From assembly GCA_021234155.1 (NCBI GenBank), contig JAJEKV010000232.1:122001-186000 (forward strand): a DNA stretch of 64,000 bases, written 5' to 3'. The notes below the pieces were generated by a model. The model was not told the DNA's origin. It searched no databases and saw only the letters and a program-made list of their open reading frames with translations. The position numbers were made by a program, and so were the translations under genes. Source of the DNA: Isoetes taiwanensis (taxonomy: Eukaryota > Streptophyta > Lycopodiopsida > Isoetales > Isoetaceae). The first letter of the stretch is position 1. Each line of letters opens with the position of its first letter. This document shows positions 10,516-20,589 of the stretch, piece by piece.

Positions 10516-10730
10516 AAGAGGAAGCCCCTCCTCGCATGAGAGCATAGAACATTTCTCGAAACCGGCTGGCTAAGAGAAAGCCGATGAGAAGTGAAGGCTT
10601 AATGCAGGAAGAAATAGCGATCCCCTAACCGGATGAGAGGCCCGAAATGCATGCAATGCATGCAGGCAACGCATGCAACTCTTGCATGCTCGTCTGGCTC
10701 GAGAATCGCGATCCGTCGGATCGATCTGCA

Positions 10731-10967
10731 TTTATTGCCAACCACATTTTTCCCTATTGGATATTTCACTAGCTCATATGTTCCTGTATCTTTAAATGAG
10801 TCCATCTCTTCTTGCATTGCTTTTAACCATTCATGAACCTTTTCTGAATCAAGAACTTCTTCAAGGGATCTAGGAGTCTCGGGTTCAAATACAACCATCA
10901 AAGAAGGATATCTATTTGGTTGTCTTCCTATTCTTCTAGATTTTCCGGTACCATATCTACCAAACAT
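10731..10967 (-). pseudogene. Copia reverse transcriptase, N-terminal part
   Basis: The frame reads PRSLEEVLDSEKVHEWLKAM, QEEMDSFKDTGTYELVKYP and IGKNVVGNK, which is the start of the Copia reverse transcriptase. It stops at GNK exactly where the dimer insertion begins, and the next residues (WIYRVK) are found at 9525 on the other side of the insertion. Confidence 0.9.
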
Positions 10968-11043
10968 TTACGGATTATAGTCTATACTTTGTATCTTTTA
11001 GCTTTTTCCACTTGATTTTCTTTTGTGGTGTGTTCTTTCAAGC

Positions 11044-11247
11044 TCAGGGCATAGGCCTGACACCTTCACCTTCCTCATTGGTATCTTCGCTTTCCTCCTC
11101 ATCCTGTTTTATCATCGCCGAGTCAAAATCGATTCGTAATAATGGATTTATCGAGCTATGATCCTTGACCTCCATTTTTTGGATGTTGTATCCCATGTCT
11201 ATCTTTATAGAACTTGTTTTCATCAAACATAACATCTCTCTCGACAA
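11044..11247 (-). pseudogene. Copia integrase-RT linker
   Basis: This acidic segment (QDEEESEDTNEEGEG) lies between integrase and reverse transcriptase, where Copia polyproteins have a variable acidic linker. A preceding SREMLCLMKTS stretch resembles the end of the integrase C-terminal region (usually VxFxE). Frameshifts separate it from its neighbours. Confidence 0.6.
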
Positions 11248-11249
11248 TT

Positions 11250-12257
11250 ATTTTCTTTTGTATGGGGCATAAATACTCTATAGCCTTTTGATTCCTCATC
11301 ATAACCTACTAGGAAACCAATTTACGCTCTATCATCTAGCTTATGTCTTGTTTCTTTAGGAATATGAACATATGTCAACAACCATAAGCTTTAAAAGAAA
11401 TCATCTGGAAGAGTTAGCTTACAATTTGACCATAGTTCTTCGGGTATATTACCATTCAAAGCGCTTTCGCGGTAGCCTATTTTGTATAAAAAATGCCGCT
11501 TTCAACGCTTCTTCCCAAAGATAATTTGGCAAACACGCAAACTTAATCATTGACCTTCAAACATCTAGAACCGTTCGGTTTTCTTTTCAACAACACCATT
11601 TCTTTGAGGTGAATACCTACATGTGTTTTTTTTTATTCCATGCTTGCAACAAAATATTTAAATATTCTCGAAAGATATTCTCCACCTCTATCGACTGATG
11701 CATTTGAGTCTCTGACGGTTTGCCTTTCCATCTCACTTACATATAGCTTAAATGCATCTATAGCTTTATCTTTAGAGGACAATAGATAACACTTACCCAT
11801 TCTCTTTGAAATCATCAATAAAAGATATATAATATCTTTTACACATTCTCCCTTGTATATTTAATGGTCAAAGATCCGTGTGCACAAGATCAAGGGGTCC
11901 TTTTTGCTCTTTTCATTGATTTGCTAAAGGGCAACCTGGTTAATTTGCCTAACACACAACCTGGACAAATAAACCTTTCATGTACATCATTCTTTCCATC
12001 AATCAAGCCCTTCTTTATCATATATCTAATATTATTCATATGTGAATGTGCAAGTCTATTATGCCAAACCGGCTTGAAGGATTTGCTAACATATTTATGC
12101 TTTGCTTCTCTTTATTTGAAAATTGAAAAAGATTACCAACACGTTTTGCAAAAAACCTTAACTCATCATTCATAAATACCTTACACCCTCCTTTGTTAAA
12201 CCGTAGCTCATATCCAAGATCAACTAGTTGACAAACCGATATAAGATTTTTATACAA
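11250..12257 (-). pseudogene. Copia integrase and pre-integrase region, fragmented
   Basis: Frames in this stretch include YLLSSKDKAIDAFKLYVSEM and VDRGGEYLS (11633-11818), part of the integrase core that joins cDNA to the target. NLISVCQLVDLGYELRF (12036-12257) is the pre-integrase segment. Several frameshifts and stops break the reading, and the first catalytic Asp region is not readable in one frame. Order and spacing are normal for Copia. Confidence 0.8.
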
Positions 12258-12659
12258 CCGGAGCTAACGGGACATTGGAAATATCCACATTATTTCCTTG
12301 CAAATCGAATAGTTGCGACATCCCTTTTAGGTTACCTCCACGCAAATGTCCATTTCCTAAGCGTACATGACTTAAGTGTTTACTAGAACAAAACCCATTA
12401 GGAAGATCGAAAGTTCACTCATTGATCGTTCGACTCCACTATCAACTATAAATACATCGGTCTCATCATTAGAAAAGCATTCATTGATCTCACACGTTGA
12501 TAAGACAAATGGTTTTACCTCTTGATAAATGCAGTTTCTTTCTCACGACGATTAAAAGCATCCACCTCTTGAGTTATATTTACTCTTGATGTTCCTCTTC
12601 TTCCCCTTCCCTTGATGAGCTACCTCTTCCCTTGACACATAACCCCTCTTTCATTTCTG

Positions 12660-13218
12660 CCTCTTCCTTTACTATAGTTCTTGGGGCTAGAACATGTAGT
12701 GGAGATGTGCCCCTAATCCTCCACAATTATAACAAGACATTTCCTTTAATTTTGGACAATTAATTTTTAAATGTCCCATTTCATGACAATAGTAACATGG
12801 ACCCTCTGCTTTTTTCCCGAATAATCCCTTTTAACCACATTACCTTTTTGCTTTTCCAGGTAAACAATACCTCGGAACTCTCTTCTTCTTCATCAACTAT
12901 TTTTCTTTGTTCAAGTTCAGTCCTTACTAACCTTTCTGCGTCATCACGATTTTTAGTTGTGCTTCTAATTAAGGTAGACAATACATCATACCTTGAAAAT
13001 GCACGTGATATGGCTAACACTTGAAATTCATCACTTAGCCTAGCACTTATTTTGCATCTAGATCTAACAAAAATGTTATCTAACTTAGCAAAAAAACTCG
13101 TGATATTTTCTCCTTCCACATATTTTAGTTGTCTCAATTCCTTATCTAGCACATCCAATTTTCTTTCATATTTACTAATGAGATATGACCACATTTGTTG
13201 AGGATCCATACCACGCAT
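12660..13218 (-). pseudogene. Copia gag with zinc knuckle(s)
   Basis: The gag core reads DPQQMWSYLISKYERK, LRQLKYVEGENITSFFAKLD and AERLVRTELEQRK, the UBN2-type Copia gag that forms the particle. Downstream on the minus strand a CCHC knuckle CYYCHEMGHLKINC lies at 12750-12795. A second knuckle beginning CYNCGG is completed (GHISTTC) only after a one-base shift near 12700. That shift is a likely sequencing artefact or a recent lesion. Confidence 0.88.
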
Positions 13219-13536
13219 TCTTAAAAGTATACTAGAACCAACTTTACATGATATAATTCCTCTAGCTTCTCTAATTTTATTTTCGAGAGTAAAATTGCTT
13301 TAGCACTAGTGGCTTACGTCTTGCTCTCACCTTCACTAATTTTCATCTTACCCGGCTTTGGATTATATCCTTCAACTCCTTACCTTCCGAGGCCGCACAA
13401 TATCCATCAACCCTTACGCATTTAACACTTCTTGTATCTTCTCCTTCCATACACGGAAACCGGAACCGCCTGTATAAACGTCTATTGCGTTAAGCAATGT
13501 GGCTCCAAATCTGGTTGCCATGATTCTTGATGGGTG

Positions 13537-13548
13537 GCTCTGATACCA
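13537..13548 (-). other. Copia primer binding site (tRNA-iMet)
   Basis: The minus strand reads TGGTATCAGAGC, the usual plant Copia complement to the 3' end of initiator tRNA-Met, one base inside the 5' LTR. Confidence 0.93.
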
Positions 13549-13549
13549 C

Positions 13550-14240
13550 TGTTAAAAATAGGCACCAACAAAAGATTTCTGCACACAGCAAGTATCAAAA
13601 ACAATGACAAAATTACCACAGAACATAGAGCTATGCTTCTCCTTCAAATCAAGTTTTCTGATGTATTCAACATCAGCAAGCACTTCAAGCTTTATTCTTT
13701 GCTGGCAGCGAATCAAAATAGAACTTAACACTGCGGAACACACTGCGGAACCTGCAGCTGGATCCAACCTGTTCCGGAATCTAAATTCCGTTTCAGCTTA
13801 ATAGCACAACAAATCCAGACACCAATTGCACAAGCACAAGCTAATCCAGAAGCAAATTTCAAGAGCAACTCTACCTCTGATATCAAGCAAAACAAACGCA
13901 ATACCTCTGCACAGATTCAATCCTGCTGTTCTTCCTCAAATCGTGTCTTCTTCCCCTGCCGATCTGCATCCATACGTGTATCCAGGGATCTCTTCCGCGA
14001 TTCCGCATGGGTCGGTAGCTCTGTTGCCGAAGTCTCATGTGCAGCGAACTCCATCTGCTTACTTTATCTGATCGCTCACTGTTACCATGCACACCGGTAC
14101 GTTCACTTCCTGGTTTTCTTTATTTTATAGATGTCTTTCACCGACTTTGTGTCCACGTGGTCTCTCAACTTTGCAACACCAATCTATGACATGATAATAA
14201 CAAATGGTGCCCTCTCACAATGGCATGATAATATATAACA
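13550..14240 (-). repeat. Copia 5' LTR
   Basis: This 691-bp partner of the LTR at 7413-8102 has the same TGTTAAAAATAGGC and TATATAACA ends. The two are almost identical outside a few GC-rich clusters. Confidence 0.95.
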
Positions 14241-14393
14241 AAGGAGTGTGGACCATGCGATTGACATTGCTCCAGGGTCCGCTCCTCCATCTCGAGCTCC
14301 ATATCGAGTCTCGCATCAAGAATCTTTGGAGATCGAGCGTCAGCAATGGATAGAGCTAGACCCAGAGCAGGCAATGGATAGTGGCAGTGGCAA
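14241..14393 (+). mobile_element. Gypsy 1 resumes after Copia (start of RT)
   Basis: Right of the AAGGA duplication the frame reads RSVDHAIDIAPGSAPPSRAP then YRVSHQESLEIERQ, the conserved lead-in to Gypsy reverse transcriptase. It joins directly to LPPRR at 7412. The match ends near 14393, where the unrelated inverted-repeat arm begins, so Gypsy 1 is truncated there. Confidence 0.9.
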
Positions 14394-15760
14394 ACCTTAA
14401 GATTGGGTGCACATTGTCATGAAAGGATGCTCTAAGCAGCCAAATGTGGTTCGCTACATGCATGCTGACTAAGTTGAGTTAGCATTGCAGATTTGAGCTC
14501 TAGTTCCTCTACGTTCATGCACCAACAGATTGATAAGCCCTGGCAAGAATATCTTGTGTACAATTACTTCACCACAAATTATGGGCCACGTATACAAAGG
14601 TAGTGGAGGTTCTACAATATCATCTCCTTTTAGACAAGGAAAAGGTAATCCTCACGGGATTCCCTTAAAGGAGTGAGAATGCCATGCGGTGCAAGGGACT
14701 TGGCACAAGCTCTGAGCAGAATTGCAAGAGTATAACAAGGATGTATGCTATTATTTTGCATTCTTGGGTATAATTTAAGATAATTCAACCTAGGATTAAC
14801 ACAGATCCACGTGTCCTCTATCCATGCGAATCCAACATAAACCCAATACTCTATAATGGGTGGTGTTTTTCCATTAGTACTTATTGTACCTTGAGAACCT
14901 GGGGCTGCACTAACTCGATCTGCCCTTGAGAACCTGGGGCTTGGAATTATACCGCCAAAGGACATTATAATGTTACTAGTAGCACTCTTCTTTAGGTGAC
15001 ATAGAGAATGTTCCAAAGGTCATTGAGAGTTAAATTAAGCTAGCTTCCATTCCACATGGGATAACTACAACCACCATGTATTATGGCATGAATACTAATA
15101 ATATTCATGGCCATAAAGTTCGCTCTAGACGATTTCCAGGGTTTTTTGCAATGGTTTAAATTGGTTTTTTTTTAATGGTTTGAAATGGCCCTTCTTGTAA
15201 TGGTTTGATATGATTTTTTTTCCCTTTTTTTTTGGAAATTAGGTTTCTTTCCTTTTTGGTCGCGGGCCTCAGGGCTACGATCCATGCATCCGCCGTCCTG
15301 GAGCAGAGTTGCCGGAATTGGCTGTTTTTGTGCATGGCTTGGAGATGACATTTGCTATCTACTGCATCTAGGTTTGCCATCTGCTGCATCTACTACGGGA
15401 TTCGCCATTATGTGGGTCGGATTTTGCCCTGGGTATCGCATGGCTCCTGGATCCTCTATGTAGCCATGACCATGTTCTTCAAATGATTTTCCTTCAAACG
15501 ATCTTCCTTCCATCAACAGACCATTTTCCTTGCTTGGTCCAATTTTTTTTCCCAGATTTCTTTCTGGATTTTTGTGTGTTATTTACGTTCTTATTTGAGG
15601 CCGGATCAGTTGCCGGCCTCTGTGTGATGTGCCACAATGGGTTCACTGTAGATTACATTATCCACGTCATCCAATGGTTTTAATTGTATGTAATTTATTT
15701 CATCCAATGGTTAACTTTAAAAAACAAGAAAAAGGTTGCACTTAGACGATAAATGATGTC
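14394..15760. repeat. Inverted-duplication arm 1, distal part (pairs with 36960-38405)
   Basis: The sequence is the reverse complement of 36960-38405 with moderate divergence and small indels. Shared landmarks are AAGGTAGTGGAGGTTCTAC, GGTTGTAGTTATCCC (complement) and the GAACCTGGGGCT tandem pair at 14890-14945. No coding region was recognised in either copy. Confidence 0.85.
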
Positions 15761-16756
15761 TTCTTAAATGATAAGTAAAATTGTGTCCACGTTATCCATG
15801 TGCAAGGTTTTGATTTTAGTCATGTAGCCTTTAGGCATTCTATAATGTTCTAATTATTTTGTTTGGTATTTGGGGGCAGTATTTCTGTCATGGTTTTGCC
15901 AAGATTTAAGCCCTGATATTGTATACAAAAAGGAATTGAAAATTTGTATTTTTAGCTGATTTGAGCTGCTTCTTGTCTCACGAAGGTAGGTGTTCCAAAT
16001 TGGGCTACGTGGTGTGTGTTTTTTTTGGCGTTTCTAGGGGATGGTGCGAGAATAGAAGGCATGGAATGTGCACATGGGCATGTATACGTTGGGAAGGCAA
16101 TTGTGCATGGCATGTCGGTTCGAGAGAAAGGTGAAAAACATCCGGTTTACCTTGATCCGGTTGTTGGCGGTCTTTGGCGGTTGCAACAGTCGGTTGTTGT
16201 CTGATTGAGAAGAGATAACAGGGCGAGAGATGGGGCGGTTTTGTGGGGGCTAAATCCGGTTGCTATGAGGAGGAGGATAGAGGGGCGGCTTATTGAGGGC
16301 TGCGATTCGATCCATGTTGAGGCATCGATTCGATCCATGTTGTGCGAGATGCATTGAGATCTGGTGGGGAGATGCATTGAGACGCGAATCTGAGATGCAT
16401 TGAGGTGTATTTGAAGGATTCTAGGAATTGGTGGGTTCAAATTCGGTGCTTACCATTGGCATTGGCACAAGAGATGTTAATTGTGAAGGCAGCATGATTC
16501 CGGCTTAGAGTGCATGGTCGATTCAGAGTAGCAGGGAGAGTTCTGATGAGGCAAAGATTGAGATAGAGGGCACAGGCCGATTCTAAGCGAATTTGAAAGT
16601 GTGTTGTTCAGAGGGCGAAAGCGTTTTGGGAGAGCAAAGGAGCCATGGTCTAATATTGTGGCAGGGGTGTTTTTATCTGCACCATAGGATTTGTCCTGCA
16701 TTTTTTCTGGCAGAATGTTCATATCCGTGGATCTGGAACAACCCCACGAATATGCC
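15761..16756. other. Segment unique to arm 1, no gene recognised
   Basis: Short local repeats are visible at 16295-16400 (GATTCGATCCATGTTG twice, AGATGCATTGAG-like units several times). Nothing coding was recognised. No counterpart was seen in arm 2. Confidence 0.5.
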
Positions 16757-19221
16757 ACGAATCAACGGCTCAGAGTCAATATTACCAAAAAAACCCATAA
16801 AGAATGAATAATAATGCCCTATGAAAACAAAGAGTAAATGATAAATGAAAGACGTTATTAAATGATAAGTAAAAATATGCCCATGTTATCCATGTGCAGG
16901 GTTTTGATTTAGACGATAAATGATGTCTTCTTAAATGATAAAAATGTGCCCACGTTATTCATGTGCAAGGTTTTGATTTTAGTCATGTAGCCTTTAGGCA
17001 TTCTAGAAAGACATTATAACATGAAAGCTAGCACTCTTCTTCAGGTGATGTTCCAAGGGATTGATAAATAAAACTAGCTGCATTGTAACTAGCTGCAGTG
17101 GCAAGTTTTGACTGTGTCATTCTTAATGTGTCAAAGAAACACCATTTAGGCACATGGCCCATGAACATGAAGAGTATAAATGGCATAACTTATATACATG
17201 ATCATATGTGCATCCATGTGCTCCTTCATCCATGAAGCTTTACGTGAAATCGACCAAACCGATATCCTGGCAATCGTATCTCGGACTCAAATAATTATGA
17301 TATAAGTAGCAATAACTGAGGCACCACAGGATCTGCTTTACGCAAATTTGCCTAACTAGATGATTATGCTTTGATGGGCATTTTGCTCCAAAATTACGAA
17401 CTGGAAGAATACGTTTCTATTCTTCGAGCACATGATATTTTTACTGCCCATTCCAATGCAGTATAATGGATGATCAAGGTAGGGTTAACGATCTTCGAAA
17501 AGATTGTAGCTTCCCAAATTGATCGAGTTTTTGGTTGGGCAAAACGTTCTTTTATTTGCAGTTCGAAATGTGTAAAGTGTTCAGCCTCTTACTGTGGCTC
17601 TGGAAGTGAGCTATATGGACCGTTCTCATCTAAGTATTACTTATTTAAGTATTTGACGAGGGTAATCTTCGAAGGAAAATTCTTCAAAATTGTACTCTCT
17701 GATTGTTATTTTGTATTAAGTTTTTGCTTGACTTTGCACTTATCGTGATGACTCGCTTGGAAAGCTTGGATGATTGCTGTAGCTTGTATGTCTTTAGCTG
17801 CCAAGATGGAAGAAACAAGTGTTCCTTTGTTATATGAGTTACATGTCCTTATTTTCTATCTGCATTTCAAGATTATGAGTCTGAGATTATTTGACTTGGC
17901 AGACTCCAAAAGTTTATCGTACCTGCCCCATTCTCCCTAGAAAAACCAACACTTAGAAATCTTGATTTATACTACTAAACTTATGGCTTCTTATCTTATC
18001 AATTGGCAGCGCTGAATGCAGTGTTAACTTGTGGGCTTCTGCCTGCAAGGGAAGGGCACAAGCAATCTTGACAAAGGGCTATATGAAGGCCCAAATATAA
18101 GAAACTCAAGCTCTGACAAAAAGGATCCATGCTCTTGAGTCTTGACTCTTATTCAGAATACTCAAGTTCAAAAGCAAAATACCTTCATATTCAAAAGCAA
18201 AATCTTTCTATAATACCTAAATATATTCGAAGGACAAGCTCGCCAATTCAGGCTGATAAAGACCTCAGCATGTCAGCAATAAGATGTAGCAGATGAAGCA
18301 ACTGTTAATTCCATTCTTTGAATGGTTTTAGGTTCAAAGCATTGATCCAGTCCAGCAAATGTTAGATAAAACTGTGGAAGCTAGGTCAGATTTGAGCAGG
18401 CATTGTGGAGCAGAATGGATTTGTGGTGACGTATCGTCTTGAATCCAGGAAAAGAAAGTCAGATGAGATCTTGAAATATGGCCATTTTCATTAAAAAATA
18501 CTTGATGAATTGAGGAGTTGCTGGAACATCAACCACCTGGTAGGAGTTCAGTACCATTGACCATGGGATTCAGATCAAGATAGGCTGAGGTAAGACTCTT
18601 ATACCTTTTACCTAAGAGGCATCCCTGATTTCTATACGATGCGGATTCTTCGTTTTCAAAAAAGTCTATGTTTTAGTCTTTAAGAAAAAAAAAATCTTTG
18701 AAAAGAATGTATGTTTGGACGTGAAATCGGAGCAAAATTTGTAATGGCTCTGCTTATAGATCTGGTTTCTATTCCTTTTGCAGGGATCCGCTTGTGCAAA
18801 AGAGCAAGCTCGAGGATGAATTTTCTACAGGTGGTATTTTTGTTTTTTCTCATTCTTTGTAGCAATCTTCCACTTGGCCGGCTGGTTTACTCTGATGGAA
18901 TCCAATCGTCCCTCTAATGGGTGCCATTAGCCAGCCTTTTCCAGTTGCCTATCTAATGGATGCCATTAGCCAGTGTTTTGGTTGTGACAGGGGGGATATC
19001 AAACACGCCAGGGTGCATTTGGCTGTTGATAAAATTTCTAAGATGAATGTGGATGACTTCTATTTCTGTAAATGGAGAGCAACCTTTCTAGTTCAAGTGT
19101 ATGGGCATGTGAGAAAGTTTCTAGAGACAGTCCATACAGAGGTGGAGGTGGAAGTCCAGGAATTAGGCCACATTGTAAATCGGGGCCAGAATCTGCTAAT
19201 ACATTGCAAGCACAAAAATCC
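16757..19221. repeat. 2.47-kb tandem-duplication unit, first copy
   Basis: The unit starts GAATCAACGGCTCAGAGTC and ends at CACAAAAATCCAC. A second copy with the same start follows immediately at 19222, so this is a direct tandem duplication. Most of the unit (17095-19221) is also the reverse complement of 31345-33455, the upstream region and 5' end of the kinase-like gene. Confidence 0.85.
18711..19221 (+). pseudogene. Duplicated 5' end of kinase-like gene, truncated
   Basis: This region is the inverted copy of 31345-31826. It reads MFGREIGAKFVMALLIDLVS and, in a second frame from 18917, MDAISQCFG, VHLAVDKISKMNV and VYGHVRKFLETV. In arm 2 the sequence runs on into a protein kinase. Here it stops at the duplication junction, so only N-terminal coding is present and no kinase domain follows. 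Confidence 0.6.
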
Positions 19222-20589
19222 ACGAATCAACGGCTCAGAGTCAACATTACCAAAAAAAACCCATAAAGAATGAATAAATAAACAATGAATAATAATGCCC
19301 TATGAAAGCAAAGAGTAAATGATAAGTGAAAGACATTATTAAATGATAAGTAAAAATATGCCCATGTTATCCATGTGCAAGGTCTTGATTTTAGTCATGT
19401 AGCCTTTAGGCATTCTAGAAAGACATTATAACATGAAAGCTAGCACTCTTCTTCAGGTGATGTTCCAAGGGATTGAGAGTTAAATAAAACTAGCTGCACT
19501 ATAACTAGCTGCAGTGGCAAGTTTGGACTGTGTTAAAGAAACTCCATTTAGGCACATGGCCCATGAACATGAAGAGTATAAATGGCATAACTTATATACA
19601 TGGTCATATGTACATCCATGTGCTCCTTCATCCATGAAGCTTCTGCAGAAATCGACCAACCGATATCCTTGCGACTGTAATCTGGACTCAAATAATTATG
19701 ATAACCGTAGCAATCTGAGGCACGACCGGGTCCTGTTTCTGCAAATTTGCCTAACTAGATGATTCTGCTTTGATGGGCATTTTGCTCCAAAATTACAAAC
19801 TGGAAGAATACGTTTCTATTCTTCGAGCACATTATATTTTTACTGCCCGTTCCAATGCAGTACAATGGATGATCAAGGTAGGGTTAATGATCTTCGAAAA
19901 GATTGTAGCTTCCCAAATTGATCGAGTTTTTGGTTGGGCAAAACGTTCTTTTATTTGCAGTTCGAAATGTGTAAAGTGTTCAGCCTCTTCTTGTGGGCTC
20001 ACGGAAGTGAGCTATATGGACCATTCTCATCTAAGTATTACTTATTTAAGTATTTGACGAGGGTACTCTTCGAAGGAAAATTCTTCAAAATTGTACTCTC
20101 TGATTGTTATTTTGTATTAAGTTTTTGCTTGACTTTGCACTTATCGTGATGACTCGCTTGGAAAGCTTGGATGATTGCTGTAGCTTGTATGTCTTTAGCT
20201 GCCAAGATGGAAGAAATAAGTGTTCCTTTGTTATATGAGTTACATGTCCTTATTTTCTATCTGCATTTCAAGATTATGAGTCTGAGATTATTTGACTTGG
20301 CAGACTCCAAAAGTTTATTGTACCTGCCCCATTCTCCCTAGAAAAACCAACACTTAGAATTCTTGATTTATACTACTAAACTTGTGGCTTCTTACCTTAT
20401 CAATTGGCAGCGCTGAATGCAGCTTTAACTTGTGGGCTTACAAGCAATAGCAGCAAGGGCTATGACAGAAGGCCCAAATATAAGAAACTCAAGCTCTGAC
20501 AAAAAGGATCCATGCTCTTGAGTCTTGACGCTTATTCAGAATACTCAAGTTCAAATGCAAAATACCTTCATATTTAAAAGCAAAATCTT
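19222..20589. repeat. 2.47-kb tandem-duplication unit, second copy, truncated
   Basis: The copy matches 16757-18220 closely and breaks off at AAAGCAAAATCTT, where a TGTGACGTCCCC sequence (candidate LTR end of Gypsy 2) begins. The missing part of the unit was not found on the other side of Gypsy 2. Confidence 0.8.

Larger units (their letters stand above)
9523..10730. mobile_element. 1.2-kb tandem-dimer insertion in Copia RT, possibly rolling-circle type
   Basis: The insertion splits the Copia RT between codons for GNK and WIYRVK. It consists of two direct units, 9523-10205 (683 bp) and 10206-10730 (525 bp). Both start TTCTCGRGCTGCGACTCG (the second lacks one base) and both end in a hairpin (CGATCCG-T-CGGATCG at 10184-10198 and 10709-10723) followed by ATCTGCA. 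The first ~45 and last ~200 bases of the units match, but the middles differ. The host site is A/T and no convincing target duplication is visible. A hairpin close to the 3' end, no duplication and tandem units recall Helitron-type transposons, but the canonical TC start and CTRR end are lacking. A rearranged TRIM is the main alternative. Confidence 0.5.
7413..14240 (-). mobile_element. Complete Ty1/Copia element, minus strand
   Basis: Two near-identical LTRs (7413-8102 and 13550-14240) both run TG to CA and are flanked by AAGGA. The internal region on the minus strand carries a tRNA-Met primer site, gag with a zinc knuckle, integrase, reverse transcriptase and RNase H in Copia order, and a polypurine tract. 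The coding region is heavily frameshifted and the reverse transcriptase is split by a 1.2-kb insertion. The element sits inside Gypsy 1 coding sequence. LTR similarity suggests a young insertion. Confidence 0.97.

Noticed and set aside
10005-10730. TRIM (short LTR retrotransposon) with ~195-bp LTRs
   Set aside because: The repeated starts at 9523 and 10206 and the absence of a target duplication or primer site do not fit, though it is kept as an alternative to the rolling-circle idea.
15171-15240. poly(T) runs as LINE ends
   Set aside because: No TACCCTC-type terminal signal or LINE sequence lies beside them.
18711-18917. Independent small membrane protein (signal-anchor-like frame)
   Set aside because: The hydrophobic stretch arises in one frame only and the sequence is part of the duplicated 5' end of the kinase gene; the inverted copy does not keep the hydrophobic stretch.
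16757-20589. LTR pair of a retrotransposon
   Set aside because: The direct repeats are adjacent, lack TG/CA ends, and include host-gene-like coding sequence, so a tandem duplication fits better.
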